Below are positions 1 to 7,041 of a stretch of 13,225 nt of DNA, piece after piece. Below the pieces are notes generated by a model. That model was not told the DNA's origin. It was given only the letters and a program-made list of their open reading frames with translations, and did not search any database. Position 1 is the first letter of the stretch, and every line of letters starts with the position of its first letter. The position numbers were made by a program, and so were the translations under genes. Origin of the DNA: Desulfatitalea sp. (lineage in GTDB: Bacteria > Desulfobacterota > Desulfobacteria > Desulfobacterales > Desulfosarcinaceae); assembly GCA_013041835.1 (NCBI GenBank), contig JABDRH010000589.1, positions 1 through 13,225 on the forward strand, read 5' to 3'.

Positions 1-205
1 CGATGCGGGCGGACTTTTTATACGGTTTGTTGTAATCGTTTTTCAACTCACGCATGGCGAACAACACACGCCGGTGGACCGGTTTAAGACCATCGCGCAC
101 ATCGGGCAGGGCACGGCCGATAATAACGCTCATGGCATAGTCGAGATAGGATTTTTTCATCTCCTTCTCGATGCTGACTATCGGCTGAACATCAGTTGTG
201 GTCAT
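1..205 (-). CDS. gyrA: DNA gyrase subunit A, N-terminal fragment (cut by window edge)
   Basis: Encodes the first 68 residues of the DNA gyrase A subunit, the DNA-cleaving and religating half of the type II topoisomerase that introduces negative supercoils. The translation contains the family's very conserved N-terminal stretch: [20 protein letters not shown] at about residues 19-38, then [13 protein letters not shown] and [10 protein letters not shown], which leads toward the catalytic-tyrosine domain beyond the edge. ParC shares parts of this, but the [12 protein letters not shown] segment is typical of GyrA. The ATG start at 205 is preceded by AAGGTG at 6-nt spacing, a good ribosome binding site. 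The next gene upstream on the same strand is the permease ending at 311, so gyrA may be read through from it or use a promoter in the 105-nt gap. I found no convincing one there. Confidence 0.96.
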   Translation of the reverse strand, partial: MTTTDVQPIVSIEKEMKKSYLDYAMSVIIGRALPDVRDGLKPVHRRVLFAMRELKNDYNKPYKKSARI

Positions 206-310
206 CGTATCACCTTCATTCTTGAATTAAATCAATATCTTTACAGCGGGTTTCGCAGCGCTTTCTCACGCATGAGCTGCAGGGTCGGTCAACGGACAAC
301 GCATAATGGA

Positions 311-1393
311 CTATTGCGGATTGGACTCGACAAACTGCTGATAGTTGGCGCGGTAAATATCGGCCATGGTTAAAAAGGCGGTCACCATTAACGGTCCGTA
401 AATAATGCCGAGCAGTCCGAACATCTTCAGGCCCCCGATAATGGCGAAAAAAATCAATAGCGGGTGGATCTTCACCTGTTTGCCGACCAGCCTGGGCTTG
501 AATAAATACTCCGTGCAGCCTGAGACCACCAGGTAAAAAACGATAAAAACGATGCTTAACGCGATACGCCCCTTTGCAACCAAATAGATGATCGTGGGAA
601 TGAAAACCACGCCGATTCCCACAATGGGGATAAAGGCCAGCAGCCCCATAATCACTCCCCACAAAAAGGCCGACGGAAAACCGGAGATCCAAAAGAGAAC
701 ACCGCCAAAAACCCCTTGGAGCACACCGGCAATCCCATTACCAATCAGTACCGCATGGGTCATCTTTCTGAACTTGCCGATGAGTAGACGTTCCTGATCC
801 ATGGGCAGAGGGGAAAGATCGATGATATAAGAAACCAAGGGCCGGCCGTCCACGAGCAGAAAATAGATCACCATCAGCATGAGAAAGAAGTTGATAACGA
901 AGGACAAGGTGTTGGAGGCGATATTGCGTGCCTGTTCGTACAAAAAAAACCCCACCTGCCTAACAATCTCTGAAACACCGTTTTTTATCTCATTGCCGGT
1001 CAGCTCGTAGTTGAAATTGCTCAGCACTGTGTTGATACGCTCGAGCAGGTGCGTTTCGGTCAGCAGCGTATTGATCTGGTCGTTGAATACCGCGCCCTTG
1101 GCCATCTCATACAGGCCCAAGGCCTGTTGGGTCAAACTGCCCACGAAAAAAACGATGGGAATGAAAAGGATCAAAAAAACGATAAAGCAAGTCGCAAAAG
1201 CGGCAACGGGTGCGCCGATCCTGGGAGGCCGGTGGATCGTTGCATACAACGGATAGCAGACACTGGCGCCTACGGCGCCCAGGATCAGGATCGGAATAAA
1301 TGAAGAGAGCAGCCATCCCATCCCAAAAATAGTAATGATGAAACAGATCAGGAAGAACCATAAAATGGGATTTCGGGTATTCAACTCAGCCAT
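311..1393 (-). CDS. AI-2E family (PerM/YdiK/TqsA-like) membrane permease
   Basis: A 360-residue polytopic inner-membrane protein of the AI-2E exporter/PerM superfamily (Pfam AI-2E_transport). Family members have been linked to autoinducer-2 export, Na+/H+ antiport or other exports, so the substrate here cannot be named. The pattern fits the family. There are two hydrophobic hairpins near the N terminus (NPILWFFLICFIITIFGMGW and a helix around FATCFIVFLILFIPIVFFVG). A soluble middle region follows, then a C-terminal block of helices ending with the characteristic GLLGIIYGPLMVTAFLTM. Length matches the usual 340-380. I chose ATG at 1393 because GGAG lies 5 nt upstream. An in-frame TTG at 1408 would add five residues but has no ribosome binding site. 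A TATAGT -10-like hexamer lies at 1422-1427 on the minus strand, without a good -35. It lies 105 nt upstream of gyrA in the same direction. Confidence 0.9.
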   Translation of the reverse strand: MAELNTRNPILWFFLICFIITIFGMGWLLSSFIPILILGAVGASVCYPLYATIHRPPRIGAPVAAFATCFIVFLILFIPIVFFVGSLTQQALGLYEMAKGAVFNDQINTLLTETHLLERINTVLSNFNYELTGNEIKNGVSEIVRQVGFFLYEQARNIASNTLSFVINFFLMLMVIYFLLVDGRPLVSYIIDLSPLPMDQERLLIGKFRKMTHAVLIGNGIAGVLQGVFGGVLFWISGFPSAFLWGVIMGLLAFIPIVGIGVVFIPTIIYLVAKGRIALSIVFIVFYLVVSGCTEYLFKPRLVGKQVKIHPLLIFFAIIGGLKMFGLLGIIYGPLMVTAFLTMADIYRANYQQFVESNPQ

Positions 1394-1818
1394 GGCGTCT
1401 CCGCTCAATCGACAAGCGCTAACTATAATTCACGAACCTACCCGCAACGCAGGCGGCACCGCCGCCGGGAAGGGGAACAACGGTGCGTTTGCGAATGCCT
1501 TGGAAAGGAGTGCCGCCGATAGACGGTTCGGCAGCCAATTTGAACAGAAAAGAGAAAGACCCTGGGTGAGTACTGAAATGCCTGGTCACAAGATGCGAAA
1601 TACCCCACGCCCCGTAATCGGCGCAAATTCAACGCCCGTCGCTCGCCCATCTGGGACGGCGTCCTCTCAACCATTCACACCCGCTACGATGCCTTGGCTC
1701 CGCAACCGGCTATTTCATCGGAAGTGAGGAAGAAGCGAATGTATTGTTTCTTCCTCACCCCATACATGTGGCATAGGCGCCGTAACAAAACGAGGCTGGC
1801 TTTTGCAGCGGCGGTGTG
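1394..1818. other. Gene-free stretch upstream of the AI-2E permease
   Basis: About 425 bases in which I cannot support any protein. Open frames exist on both strands (1335-1727 on plus, 1438-1674 on minus), but their translations are rich in Arg, Pro and Ser, lack hydrophobic patterning or a recognisable motif, and have no good ribosome binding site. No tRNA cloverleaf was seen. The stretch should carry the promoter of the permease at its left end. Its only striking structure is the long hairpin at 1724-1758, listed separately. Confidence 0.6.
1724..1758. repeat. 11-bp perfect inverted repeat (hairpin)
   Basis: GTGAGGAAGAA at 1724-1734 is the exact reverse complement of TTCTTCCTCAC at 1748-1758, with a 13-nt loop. 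It lies 60 nt past the stop of the small minus-strand gene at 1819-1974. It could be the 3' end of that transcript, but no T-run follows on either strand, so it is not a textbook intrinsic terminator. An RNA structural element is another possibility. Confidence 0.6.
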
Positions 1819-1974
1819 TTACCGGCTGACCAAAGCACCGGCGGTCACCAACAGCAGCGCTTCATAGATCCACAAGGCCGTTAAACCACCAAAAATCGCA
1901 TAAACGATGCCGCCCCCAATGATTGCCGGCACTGCGCAAAAGACCAAGATTGCCAATCGTCGACTTATCTCCAT
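1819..1974 (-). CDS. Probable small membrane protein, 51 residues
   Basis: I do not recognise this as a named family. The translation starts MEISRRLAILVFCAVPAIIG and continues with two hydrophobic segments, about residues 7-28 and 31-48. These are separated by a short FGG turn, and the protein ends in the polar tail SR. A basic N terminus followed by two helices is what a small inner-membrane hairpin protein looks like. The frame stays open upstream to 2112, but that extension (Trp, Cys and Asn rich) looks non-coding. I place the start at ATG 1974, where GGGA lies about 10 nt upstream, a moderate ribosome binding site. A plausible promoter sits 80-107 nt upstream (2054-2081). The gene stands alone between the permease and the thiolase. 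Function unknown; the main doubt is whether it is translated at all. Confidence 0.5.
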   Translation of the reverse strand: MEISRRLAILVFCAVPAIIGGGIVYAIFGGLTALWIYEALLLVTAGALVSR

Positions 1975-2019
1975 AGAAGCTGATTCCCAGTTCCTGTTAT
2001 GCGTCCAATCCCTCGCCGG

Positions 2020-2028
2020 CACCTCCTT
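2020..2028 (-). promoter_or_regulatory. Perfect Shine-Dalgarno-like sequence without a usable start codon
   Basis: Read on the minus strand this is AAGGAGGTG, an ideal anti-16S match, 46 nt upstream of the ATG of the small membrane protein. No ATG or GTG follows at 5-10 nt. The nearest TTG opens a three-codon frame. The element can fold with the sequence just 5' of it (GGCGCC pairing with GGTGCC, loop TTGCAAGGA). It may be a chance match, a ribosome standby site, or a relic of an earlier start. Confidence 0.3.
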
Positions 2029-2053
2029 GCAAGGCGCCTGCAAACAAAATGCA

Positions 2054-2081
2054 TTAATAGCAGAACTGTCTAAAATGTAAA
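2054..2081 (-). promoter_or_regulatory. Candidate sigma70 promoter of the small membrane protein
   Basis: On the minus strand TTTACA (2076-2081, five of six matches to the -35 consensus) is followed after 16 nt by TATTAA (2054-2059, four of six matches to the -10). Transcription would begin near 2046, giving a leader of about 70 nt before the ATG at 1974. Found by eye only. Confidence 0.4.
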
Positions 2082-2206
2082 TCAAAAAAGCCGGAACACA
2101 GGCCCACTGCAACCGTATTGAACCGACTCTCTGCTAACCCGCTGCAATGGCTCATATTCAAGCCGGTATGAAAAATGCAGGCAACATCCCGGAACGACAC
2201 AGTCGC

Positions 2207-3493
2207 CTATCGTTCAATGATCATGGCCATGCCCATACCGCCGCCGATACACATGCTGATCAAGCCGGTGCCGTAGGCCTTGCGCACCATTTGATTCATG
2301 CCGGTCACCATCTGGCGAGCGCCGGTGGCACCGATGGGATGCCCCAAACTGATGCCTGAGCCCAGTTCATTGGGTTTTTCAAAATCAATGGTCAGCTCGC
2401 GCATGCAGCCGATCGCCTGGGCGGCAAACGCCTCGTTAAGTTCGATCATCTCCAGATCCGCCATGGTCATGCCCGTGGCAGCCAGCACCTTGCGAATGGC
2501 CGGTACCGGTCCTAAGCCCATATAAGCCGGATCGAGGCCGCCGGACGCAAAGGCTTTGATGGACGCCACCGGCGTCAGCCCCATCGCGGCGGCCTTGGCT
2601 TCGCTCATCATCACCACCGCAGCAGCGCCGTCATTGATGCCTGACGCATTGCCAGCCGTAACGCTGCCGTCTTTTTTAAATGCGGGTCGAAGTTTGGCCA
2701 TCTTTTCCATGCTGGTATCCATGGGGCGCTCATCGGTGTCCACCACGGTTTCACCCTTGCGGCTGGAAATGGTCACCGGTATGATTTCGTCGGCAAAATA
2801 CCCCTGTTTAATGGCGTCCATGGCACGCTGGTGGCTCAATACCCCCAAACGGTCCTGTTCCTCTCTGCTGATGTCGTAAAGGGCGGCAATATTTTCAGCG
2901 GTGAGCCCCATATGGTAGCCATAAAATTTTTCGTACAGACCATCGAAAACCATCAGATCGTAGACATCGCCGACACCGGTCAGCTCCATGCGATATCCCC
3001 AACGCGCCTTGGGCAGCGCCAAAGGAGTCTGACTCATGCTCTCCTGGCCGCCCGCCACCACCACCTCGGCCTGGCCGGTCATGATGGCCTGGGCGCCCAG
3101 TGCAATGGCCTTCAGTCCGGACCCGCACACTTTGTTCATGGTAAAAGCCGGCGTCTCCTTGGGCAATCCGGCCTTAATCATGCTCTGACGGGCTGGATTT
3201 TGCCCCAGACCGGCTTGGAGCACATTGCCCATAATCACCTCATCCACGGCCACCGGTTGGGCTGCCGCATCCCATGCTTGGTTCGCCTTTTCCAATTCGA
3301 TCAAGCCCTGGTCCTTAAGTTTATCCGCAGCTACCGCAAGCATTCGTTCGTCGGCGATCGGCCGCAGACCGGCCTTTTGCAGCGCGCCACGAATCGCCAA
3401 GGCGCCCAATTCGATGGCCGAGACATCCTTTAGCGCACCGCCAAACGATCCCACGGCTGTCCTCGCTCCATTTACGATAACAACTTTATTCAT
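2207..3493 (-). CDS. Acetyl-CoA C-acetyltransferase (thiolase) with an N-terminal insertion
   Basis: A 428-residue thiolase, which reversibly condenses two acetyl-CoA to acetoacetyl-CoA or cleaves beta-ketoacyl-CoA. All catalytic landmarks are present: nucleophilic Cys123 in NKVCGSGLKA, Asn353 in NEAFAAQ, His385 in GHPIGATGAR and the second catalytic Cys415 in MCIGGGMGMA. The MAKLRPAF and TAGNASGINDGAAA blocks typical of biosynthetic AtoB/PhaA-type enzymes are also there. Compared with the usual ~393-residue enzyme it is about 35 residues longer. The extra part is a charged helical stretch near residues 46-80 (MLAVAADKLKDQGLIELEKA), before the conserved VDEVIMGNVLQAG. The ATG at 3493 has a very strong ribosome binding site (AAGGGGGAG). 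It is a single-gene unit transcribed away from the NRDE gene. In an anaerobe it could serve fatty-acid or butyrate-type oxidation or polyhydroxyalkanoate supply; the window does not decide. Confidence 0.95.
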   Translation of the reverse strand: MNKVVIVNGARTAVGSFGGALKDVSAIELGALAIRGALQKAGLRPIADERMLAVAADKLKDQGLIELEKANQAWDAAAQPVAVDEVIMGNVLQAGLGQNPARQSMIKAGLPKETPAFTMNKVCGSGLKAIALGAQAIMTGQAEVVVAGGQESMSQTPLALPKARWGYRMELTGVGDVYDLMVFDGLYEKFYGYHMGLTAENIAALYDISREEQDRLGVLSHQRAMDAIKQGYFADEIIPVTISSRKGETVVDTDERPMDTSMEKMAKLRPAFKKDGSVTAGNASGINDGAAAVVMMSEAKAAAMGLTPVASIKAFASGGLDPAYMGLGPVPAIRKVLAATGMTMADLEMIELNEAFAAQAIGCMRELTIDFEKPNELGSGISLGHPIGATGARQMVTGMNQMVRKAYGTGLISMCIGGGMGMAMIIER

Positions 3494-3536
3494 GACGCTC
3501 CCCCTTGTGTTGATTTCTTAACCTTAACGCTTTAAT

Positions 3537-3542
3537 ATTATA
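3537..3542 (-). promoter_or_regulatory. -10 element of the thiolase promoter
   Basis: The minus strand reads TATAAT, a perfect -10 hexamer, in a very AT-rich stretch. The transcription start would fall near 3530, giving a leader of roughly 37 nt before the ATG at 3493. No good -35 hexamer lies at 16-18 nt, so the element may rely on an activator or on its AT-rich surroundings. Confidence 0.45.
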
Positions 3543-3589
3543 AAAATAAAAGTAACGATACGCCATGCAAGGCGACTTTCATACCACAG

Positions 3590-3616
3590 TTGGTGCCTAT
3601 AACCAATACCTATAAT
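3590..3616 (+). promoter_or_regulatory. Candidate promoter of the NRDE gene, with a small inverted repeat
   Basis: TTGGTG (3590-3595) and a perfect TATAAT (3611-3616) are separated by 15 nt, shorter than ideal. The -35 region also forms an inverted repeat, TTGGT then 7 nt then ACCAA (3590-3606), which might be a regulator site. The distance from the -10 to the ATG at 3676 is about 60 nt. Confidence 0.35.
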
Positions 3617-3675
3617 TACGCAAACAGGCGCATGACCTTGGGCGCCTTGGCTGAAAGGCCCACGCAAAAACAATT

Positions 3676-4461
3676 ATGTGCTTGATTCTCTTCGCGTATG
3701 ACACGCATCCCCATCTTCGATTGGTATTGGCCGCCAACCGGGACGAATATTATCGCCGGCCCACAGCGCCGGCAGACTTTTGGCCCGACTGCCCCCACAT
3801 CCTCGCCGGTCGTGATCTGGCGCACTACGGAACCTGGATGGGGGTGACCCGCAGCGGCCGCCTGGCAGCCATCACCAACTATCGCGCCCCTTCCACCCTC
3901 AAAACCAACGCCCCCTCGCGCGGGCGCCTGGTTTCCGACTTTCTCGCCGGCGATACACCACCCGACGCCTATCTTCGGCAGATCGCAAGCATGGCCGACC
4001 AATACAACGGATTTAACCTGATCATAGGGGACCCGGAAGATCTTTTTTACTACTCCAACCAGAGCCGGAACATCATGCAACTGTCACCCGGCGTTTACGG
4101 CCTGAGCAATCATTTGCTTGACACGCCTTGGCCAAAAGTAGCCAAAGGCAAGCAACGGTTACGCCAACTGCTGAGCGATGGCACGCCACCGGTACCCGAA
4201 CCCTTTTTTCATCTGATGCGAGACCAGACCGTGCCTCCGGACGCGCAACTCCCCGACACCGGAGTAGGCTTACCATTGGAGCGATTGCTCGGCTCTGTTT
4301 TCATCAAAAGCCCCGGGTACGGCACGCGCAACACGACATTGCTTTTCTGGGAAAAACACGACCGCCTGGACTTTTACGAACAGACCTGGGAAACGGCTAG
4401 CGCGGCGCCGCAACCGGGCGAACTGCGCCATTTCCGTTTGGATATATGCGGGCAGTCATGA
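3676..4461 (+). CDS. NRDE family protein (TANGO2/DUF833 homologue)
   Basis: A 261-residue member of the NRDE family. The signature tetrapeptide Asn-Arg-Asp-Glu is at residues 21-24 (LAANRDEYYRRPT). It is followed by the family's GRD, GTWMGVTRSGRLAAITNYR and, near the C terminus, SPGYGTRNTTLL. The protein starts Met-Cys-Leu. In this family Cys2 is nearly invariant and would become the N-terminal residue after Met removal, consistent with the proposed relation to N-terminal nucleophile hydrolases. No bacterial function is firmly assigned; animal TANGO2 homologues have been connected with haem handling and lipid metabolism. There is no signal peptide, so it is probably cytoplasmic. The ATG at 3676 has only a distant GAAAGG about 17 nt upstream. 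Its stop overlaps, tail to tail, the stop of the convergent agmatinase gene. Confidence 0.9.
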   Translation: MCLILFAYDTHPHLRLVLAANRDEYYRRPTAPADFWPDCPHILAGRDLAHYGTWMGVTRSGRLAAITNYRAPSTLKTNAPSRGRLVSDFLAGDTPPDAYLRQIASMADQYNGFNLIIGDPEDLFYYSNQSRNIMQLSPGVYGLSNHLLDTPWPKVAKGKQRLRQLLSDGTPPVPEPFFHLMRDQTVPPDAQLPDTGVGLPLERLLGSVFIKSPGYGTRNTTLLFWEKHDRLDFYEQTWETASAAPQPGELRHFRLDICGQS

Positions 4462-5370
4462 ATCTGCTGAAGCGGACAGGGATGAGATAGAGACCTTTTG
4501 CAGGCAACCGGCAAACTTGAAGCCGATAATTTTGTATATCAGCTTGGCAACGGCATAGGCAGAATTGATATCATGGGGTTGATGGGCAAGTTCGACCACG
4601 TCGACACCGACGACTTGTTTGGTCTCAAAGATGGCCATCAGCAAATCGAGCATCTCCTGCCAACCGAATCCTCCGGGTTCAGGCGTGCCGGTGCTGGCAA
4701 CAACGCTCCAGTCAAACACATCCACATCCAACGTGATGAACACCTTCGGCGGCAACTCAGCCAGCGCGCGGCATATGTCAAATTGACCCAAACGCCACTG
4801 ACGCATCGTGCACAGGGATATATTGTCACGTTTAACCCGACGGGCCTCCTCGGCCGCCATGCTGCGTATTCCGATCTGCAGCGTGTGTGATGTCATTTCT
4901 CGAATACGCGCCATGACGCAGGCGTGGCTGTGGGGACTACCCTCGTAGCGATCCCTTAAATCGGCATGGGCATCCAGTTGAATGACGCCGAATTCAGGGC
5001 AGTAGCGGCCGACGCTTTGAACAAAACCGCTGGTTATCGAGTGATCGCCGCCCACCACCACTGGGAATTTGCTCTGAGCCAACAGCTCATCCGTCAAGGT
5101 CTCCAGCAGTGCGAGCATCTGAACAGGATCATCCGGAATCAGGGGTGCGGCCACCGTGCCCAATCCCACACGGTAGGGTTCGGCATCCAACACCTCGTCG
5201 TAGTACTCCACTTGCCGTGAAGCCGCCAACACCGCCTGGGGTGCGCCGGCCGCGCCAAGGCCGTAGGACACACCGCCCTCGTAGGCAAACGGCACCACCA
5301 CAGCCTGGGCCCGCTTTAAATCACAAAAGTCTTCCGGTGGCATGAGGAACGGGGTTGGGTGCGGCGTCAT
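4456..5370 (-). CDS. speB: Agmatinase (ureohydrolase family)
   Basis: A 304-residue manganese ureohydrolase, most likely hydrolysing agmatine to putrescine and urea in the cytoplasm. The metal ligands are all visible: His110 in VVVGGDHS, Asp133/His135/Asp137 in QLDAHADLRD, Asp215/Asp217 in TLDVDVFD, and a conserved acid at Glu260 in DVVELAH. The SPHSHACVMARI segment is typical of agmatinases. The usual DPAxAPGTGTPEPGG loop is replaced by DWSVVASTGTPEPGG, a variant I would associate with this subgroup. It is the last gene of the polyamine operon. Its ATG overlaps the stop of the deoxyhypusine synthase-like gene in ATGA, with GGAG 8 nt upstream, which suggests translational coupling. Related ureohydrolases acting on aminopropylagmatine or other guanidino compounds are the main alternative, but the adjacent arginine decarboxylase favours agmatine. 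Confidence 0.92.
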   Translation of the reverse strand: MTPHPTPFLMPPEDFCDLKRAQAVVVPFAYEGGVSYGLGAAGAPQAVLAASRQVEYYDEVLDAEPYRVGLGTVAAPLIPDDPVQMLALLETLTDELLAQSKFPVVVGGDHSITSGFVQSVGRYCPEFGVIQLDAHADLRDRYEGSPHSHACVMARIREMTSHTLQIGIRSMAAEEARRVKRDNISLCTMRQWRLGQFDICRALAELPPKVFITLDVDVFDWSVVASTGTPEPGGFGWQEMLDLLMAIFETKQVVGVDVVELAHQPHDINSAYAVAKLIYKIIGFKFAGCLQKVSISSLSASADS

Positions 5371-6428
5371 GCGTCATGCTCCAATTGTTTCACACGTGCG
5401 TCCATGGATTCGGCAATACGCCGAGACTCCCGCGGCCGGCACATATCGAGGGCATAGGCCGCCAGCAGCGGAAAGATGATGCTGTACTCGCCCCATACCT
5501 GGATCAGGTTATCGGTATCGGCATGATGATACTTGCCCCAGGTCACCGCCTCGCCGAAGGTACAACTAGACAAGCTGCCCTCGCGCTCGACAGCCGTTCC
5601 AATTTGAATTCCCCGATCGGCGCCAACGAAATCCACCCCCAAAATCTGGCTGATGGTGGGTCCAGTCTGCTGAATGAAATTTTTAGGTCCTCCCCCGCCC
5701 AACTCCAGAAATCCGGTCTGGCCGGCGGCATAGGCAATGGCCGCCGAATGGAAGATATCCTTCTGGGCCGACAGGTGCACGGGAAAACCCTGGGCATCGG
5801 TACGAACGAGATTCATGGCAATGGAATGATTGGACAGTGAATCCCAGAAGATGGGAACACCCAGAATTGCGGCGGCGATGGTAAAACTTCTGTCCGGATA
5901 CGGCGCCTGCTCCGCCGCCCAGCATCCCAAATGGTAATTGAATTCCCATGAACTGAGAGGGCCGCCGCGCATCAGCTCATACCGCTCTTTTATAAAGCGT
6001 CGAATGATTTCGTCCTGGGCTTGCAGAGTCTCCTTTTCACGAATACCGATATCATAAATGCGGGTGTCGCCATGCCGGCGCAACAGGTCATCGTCTTGTT
6101 GCGGATGAATGGCTTTGACCGGCAAATCAAAAGCAAAGTGCAAGTCATGATAGACTTGCGCACCCGTCGAGCAGATCACATCCACAAAGCCGGCCTCCAA
6201 CAGGGAAATCACCATGCCGCCCATGCCGCCCGCAATCCCGGCACCGGCAATGCCCAACCAAATCGTATCACCTTGATCGATCATGCGGGTGTATAGATGG
6301 GCCGCACGAAAAAGATGCCGTGCTTCGAAGCAAGTTCGGCCCATGGCCTCAATCAAGCGAGAAGCCGTCATACCAGTAGATAATCTTGAAGGAACGATAT
6401 CCGGCGCTTTTTTAAATAATGATTTCAT
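5367..6428 (-). CDS. Deoxyhypusine synthase-like protein, probable homospermidine synthase
   Basis: A 353-residue member of the deoxyhypusine synthase family. It has the NAD-binding glycine-rich segment (IAGAGIAGGMGGMVISLLEA, about 60-79), STGAQVYHDLHFAF (88-100), the ELGGGGPKNF block (242-251) and EAVTWGK with the catalytic Lys299. This lysine forms the imine with the aminobutyl donor in the eukaryotic enzyme. Bacteria lack eIF5A, so a protein-modifying role is unlikely. The related reaction, transfer of an aminobutyl group to putrescine to make homospermidine, is the best prediction, supported by the flanking arginine decarboxylase and agmatinase. In place of the KHH triplet of eukaryotic enzymes it has Lys249-Asn250-Phe251, which I associate with the bacterial subgroup. 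Start ATG 6428 has a short AGG; it lies 6 nt after the decarboxylase stop. True substrate unproven. Confidence 0.88.
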   Translation of the reverse strand: MKSLFKKAPDIVPSRLSTGMTASRLIEAMGRTCFEARHLFRAAHLYTRMIDQGDTIWLGIAGAGIAGGMGGMVISLLEAGFVDVICSTGAQVYHDLHFAFDLPVKAIHPQQDDDLLRRHGDTRIYDIGIREKETLQAQDEIIRRFIKERYELMRGGPLSSWEFNYHLGCWAAEQAPYPDRSFTIAAAILGVPIFWDSLSNHSIAMNLVRTDAQGFPVHLSAQKDIFHSAAIAYAAGQTGFLELGGGGPKNFIQQTGPTISQILGVDFVGADRGIQIGTAVEREGSLSSCTFGEAVTWGKYHHADTDNLIQVWGEYSIIFPLLAAYALDMCRPRESRRIAESMDARVKQLEHDA

Positions 6429-6434
6429 CGCAGC

Positions 6435-6992
6435 CTAAGTCAGAAGCATTACCGCAGATGCCAACACAGTGGTCCACAGACCGTTCTGGTGTCCGTGGGC
6501 CGCCTTGGCCACGCTGCGGCTAACAAAAAGCCGATCCTTGCCGGCGACATAATGCTGCCTGCGCTCATCCCAGGCTTTATCCGGGTCTAACTCGATGCCC
6601 AGGGTCGATGCCAGCATGGTGGCTGCCAGGTCCTCGGCAAAATCACCGGACTGCCGGGCGTTCTGCCCGAAGCCATGATGTTCCGAAATATAGCCGTACT
6701 GATTTTTATCCTTGGGTCGGGCCAATCCAACGGCTGCTGTCACCAGGCGGCTGGGTTCATTGGTCTCCTCACGTGCCAGCACCACGAAAGTAATTTGACC
6801 CGGCAACAGGGAATTCAATCCTTGGGCCTTGGAGATTATTTTGCAGTCCGGTGGAAAGATGCTGGAAATGGTGACCAAATTGCACTTTTCAATACCAGCG
6901 TCGCGCAAGGCCAACTCGAAGCTCTGCAGCTTGTTTCGGTGGTACCCCACGCCTTTCGTAAAAAACATTCTTTTAGGTACAATCTTGTCCAC
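6435..6992 (-). CDS. pdaD: Pyruvoyl-dependent arginine decarboxylase
   Basis: A 185-residue proenzyme of the pyruvoyl-dependent arginine decarboxylase family, converting L-arginine to agmatine and CO2. The hallmark is the self-cleavage site in [12 protein letters not shown]: by analogy with archaeal enzymes the chain breaks between Ser43 and Ser44, and Ser44 becomes the pyruvoyl group of the larger subunit. Other family features are the N-terminal [17 protein letters not shown], the [19 protein letters not shown] strand and [10 protein letters not shown]. Length fits the 150-195 range. The start is GTG at 6992, with AGGG 8 nt upstream. No better in-frame start exists. It is the first gene of the polyamine operon, 6 nt ahead of the next gene, and has a well-formed promoter 50-78 nt upstream. 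The C terminus is hydrophobic ([13 protein letters not shown]), slightly unusual and possibly a subunit-packing helix. Confidence 0.94.
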   Translation of the reverse strand: MDKIVPKRMFFTKGVGYHRNKLQSFELALRDAGIEKCNLVTISSIFPPDCKIISKAQGLNSLLPGQITFVVLAREETNEPSRLVTAAVGLARPKDKNQYGYISEHHGFGQNARQSGDFAEDLAATMLASTLGIELDPDKAWDERRQHYVAGKDRLFVSRSVAKAAHGHQNGLWTTVLASAVMLLT

Positions 6993-7041
6993 TTCACCAT
7001 CCCTTTCACAACTGAATTACCGTTCCTTGAAAACAGGCCGG

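Noticed and set aside
1438..1674. 78-codon minus-strand frame
   Set aside because: Very Arg-rich and low in hydrophobic pattern; no ribosome binding site; looks like chance in GC-rich DNA.
1335..1727. 130-codon plus-strand frame upstream of the permease
   Set aside because: Its first part overlaps the permease start region antisense, and the rest is Arg/Pro/Ser-rich without motifs or a ribosome binding site.
1975..2112. 46-residue N-terminal extension of the small membrane protein (TTG start)
   Set aside because: The extension has unlikely composition, includes the candidate promoter, and its TTG lacks a ribosome binding site.
2831..3433. 200-codon frame antisense to the thiolase
   Set aside because: It is the mirror of a real, motif-complete thiolase; the His- and Gln-rich translation matches nothing.
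4498..4890. 130-codon frame antisense to agmatinase
   Set aside because: It overlaps the well-supported agmatinase and has no family features of its own.
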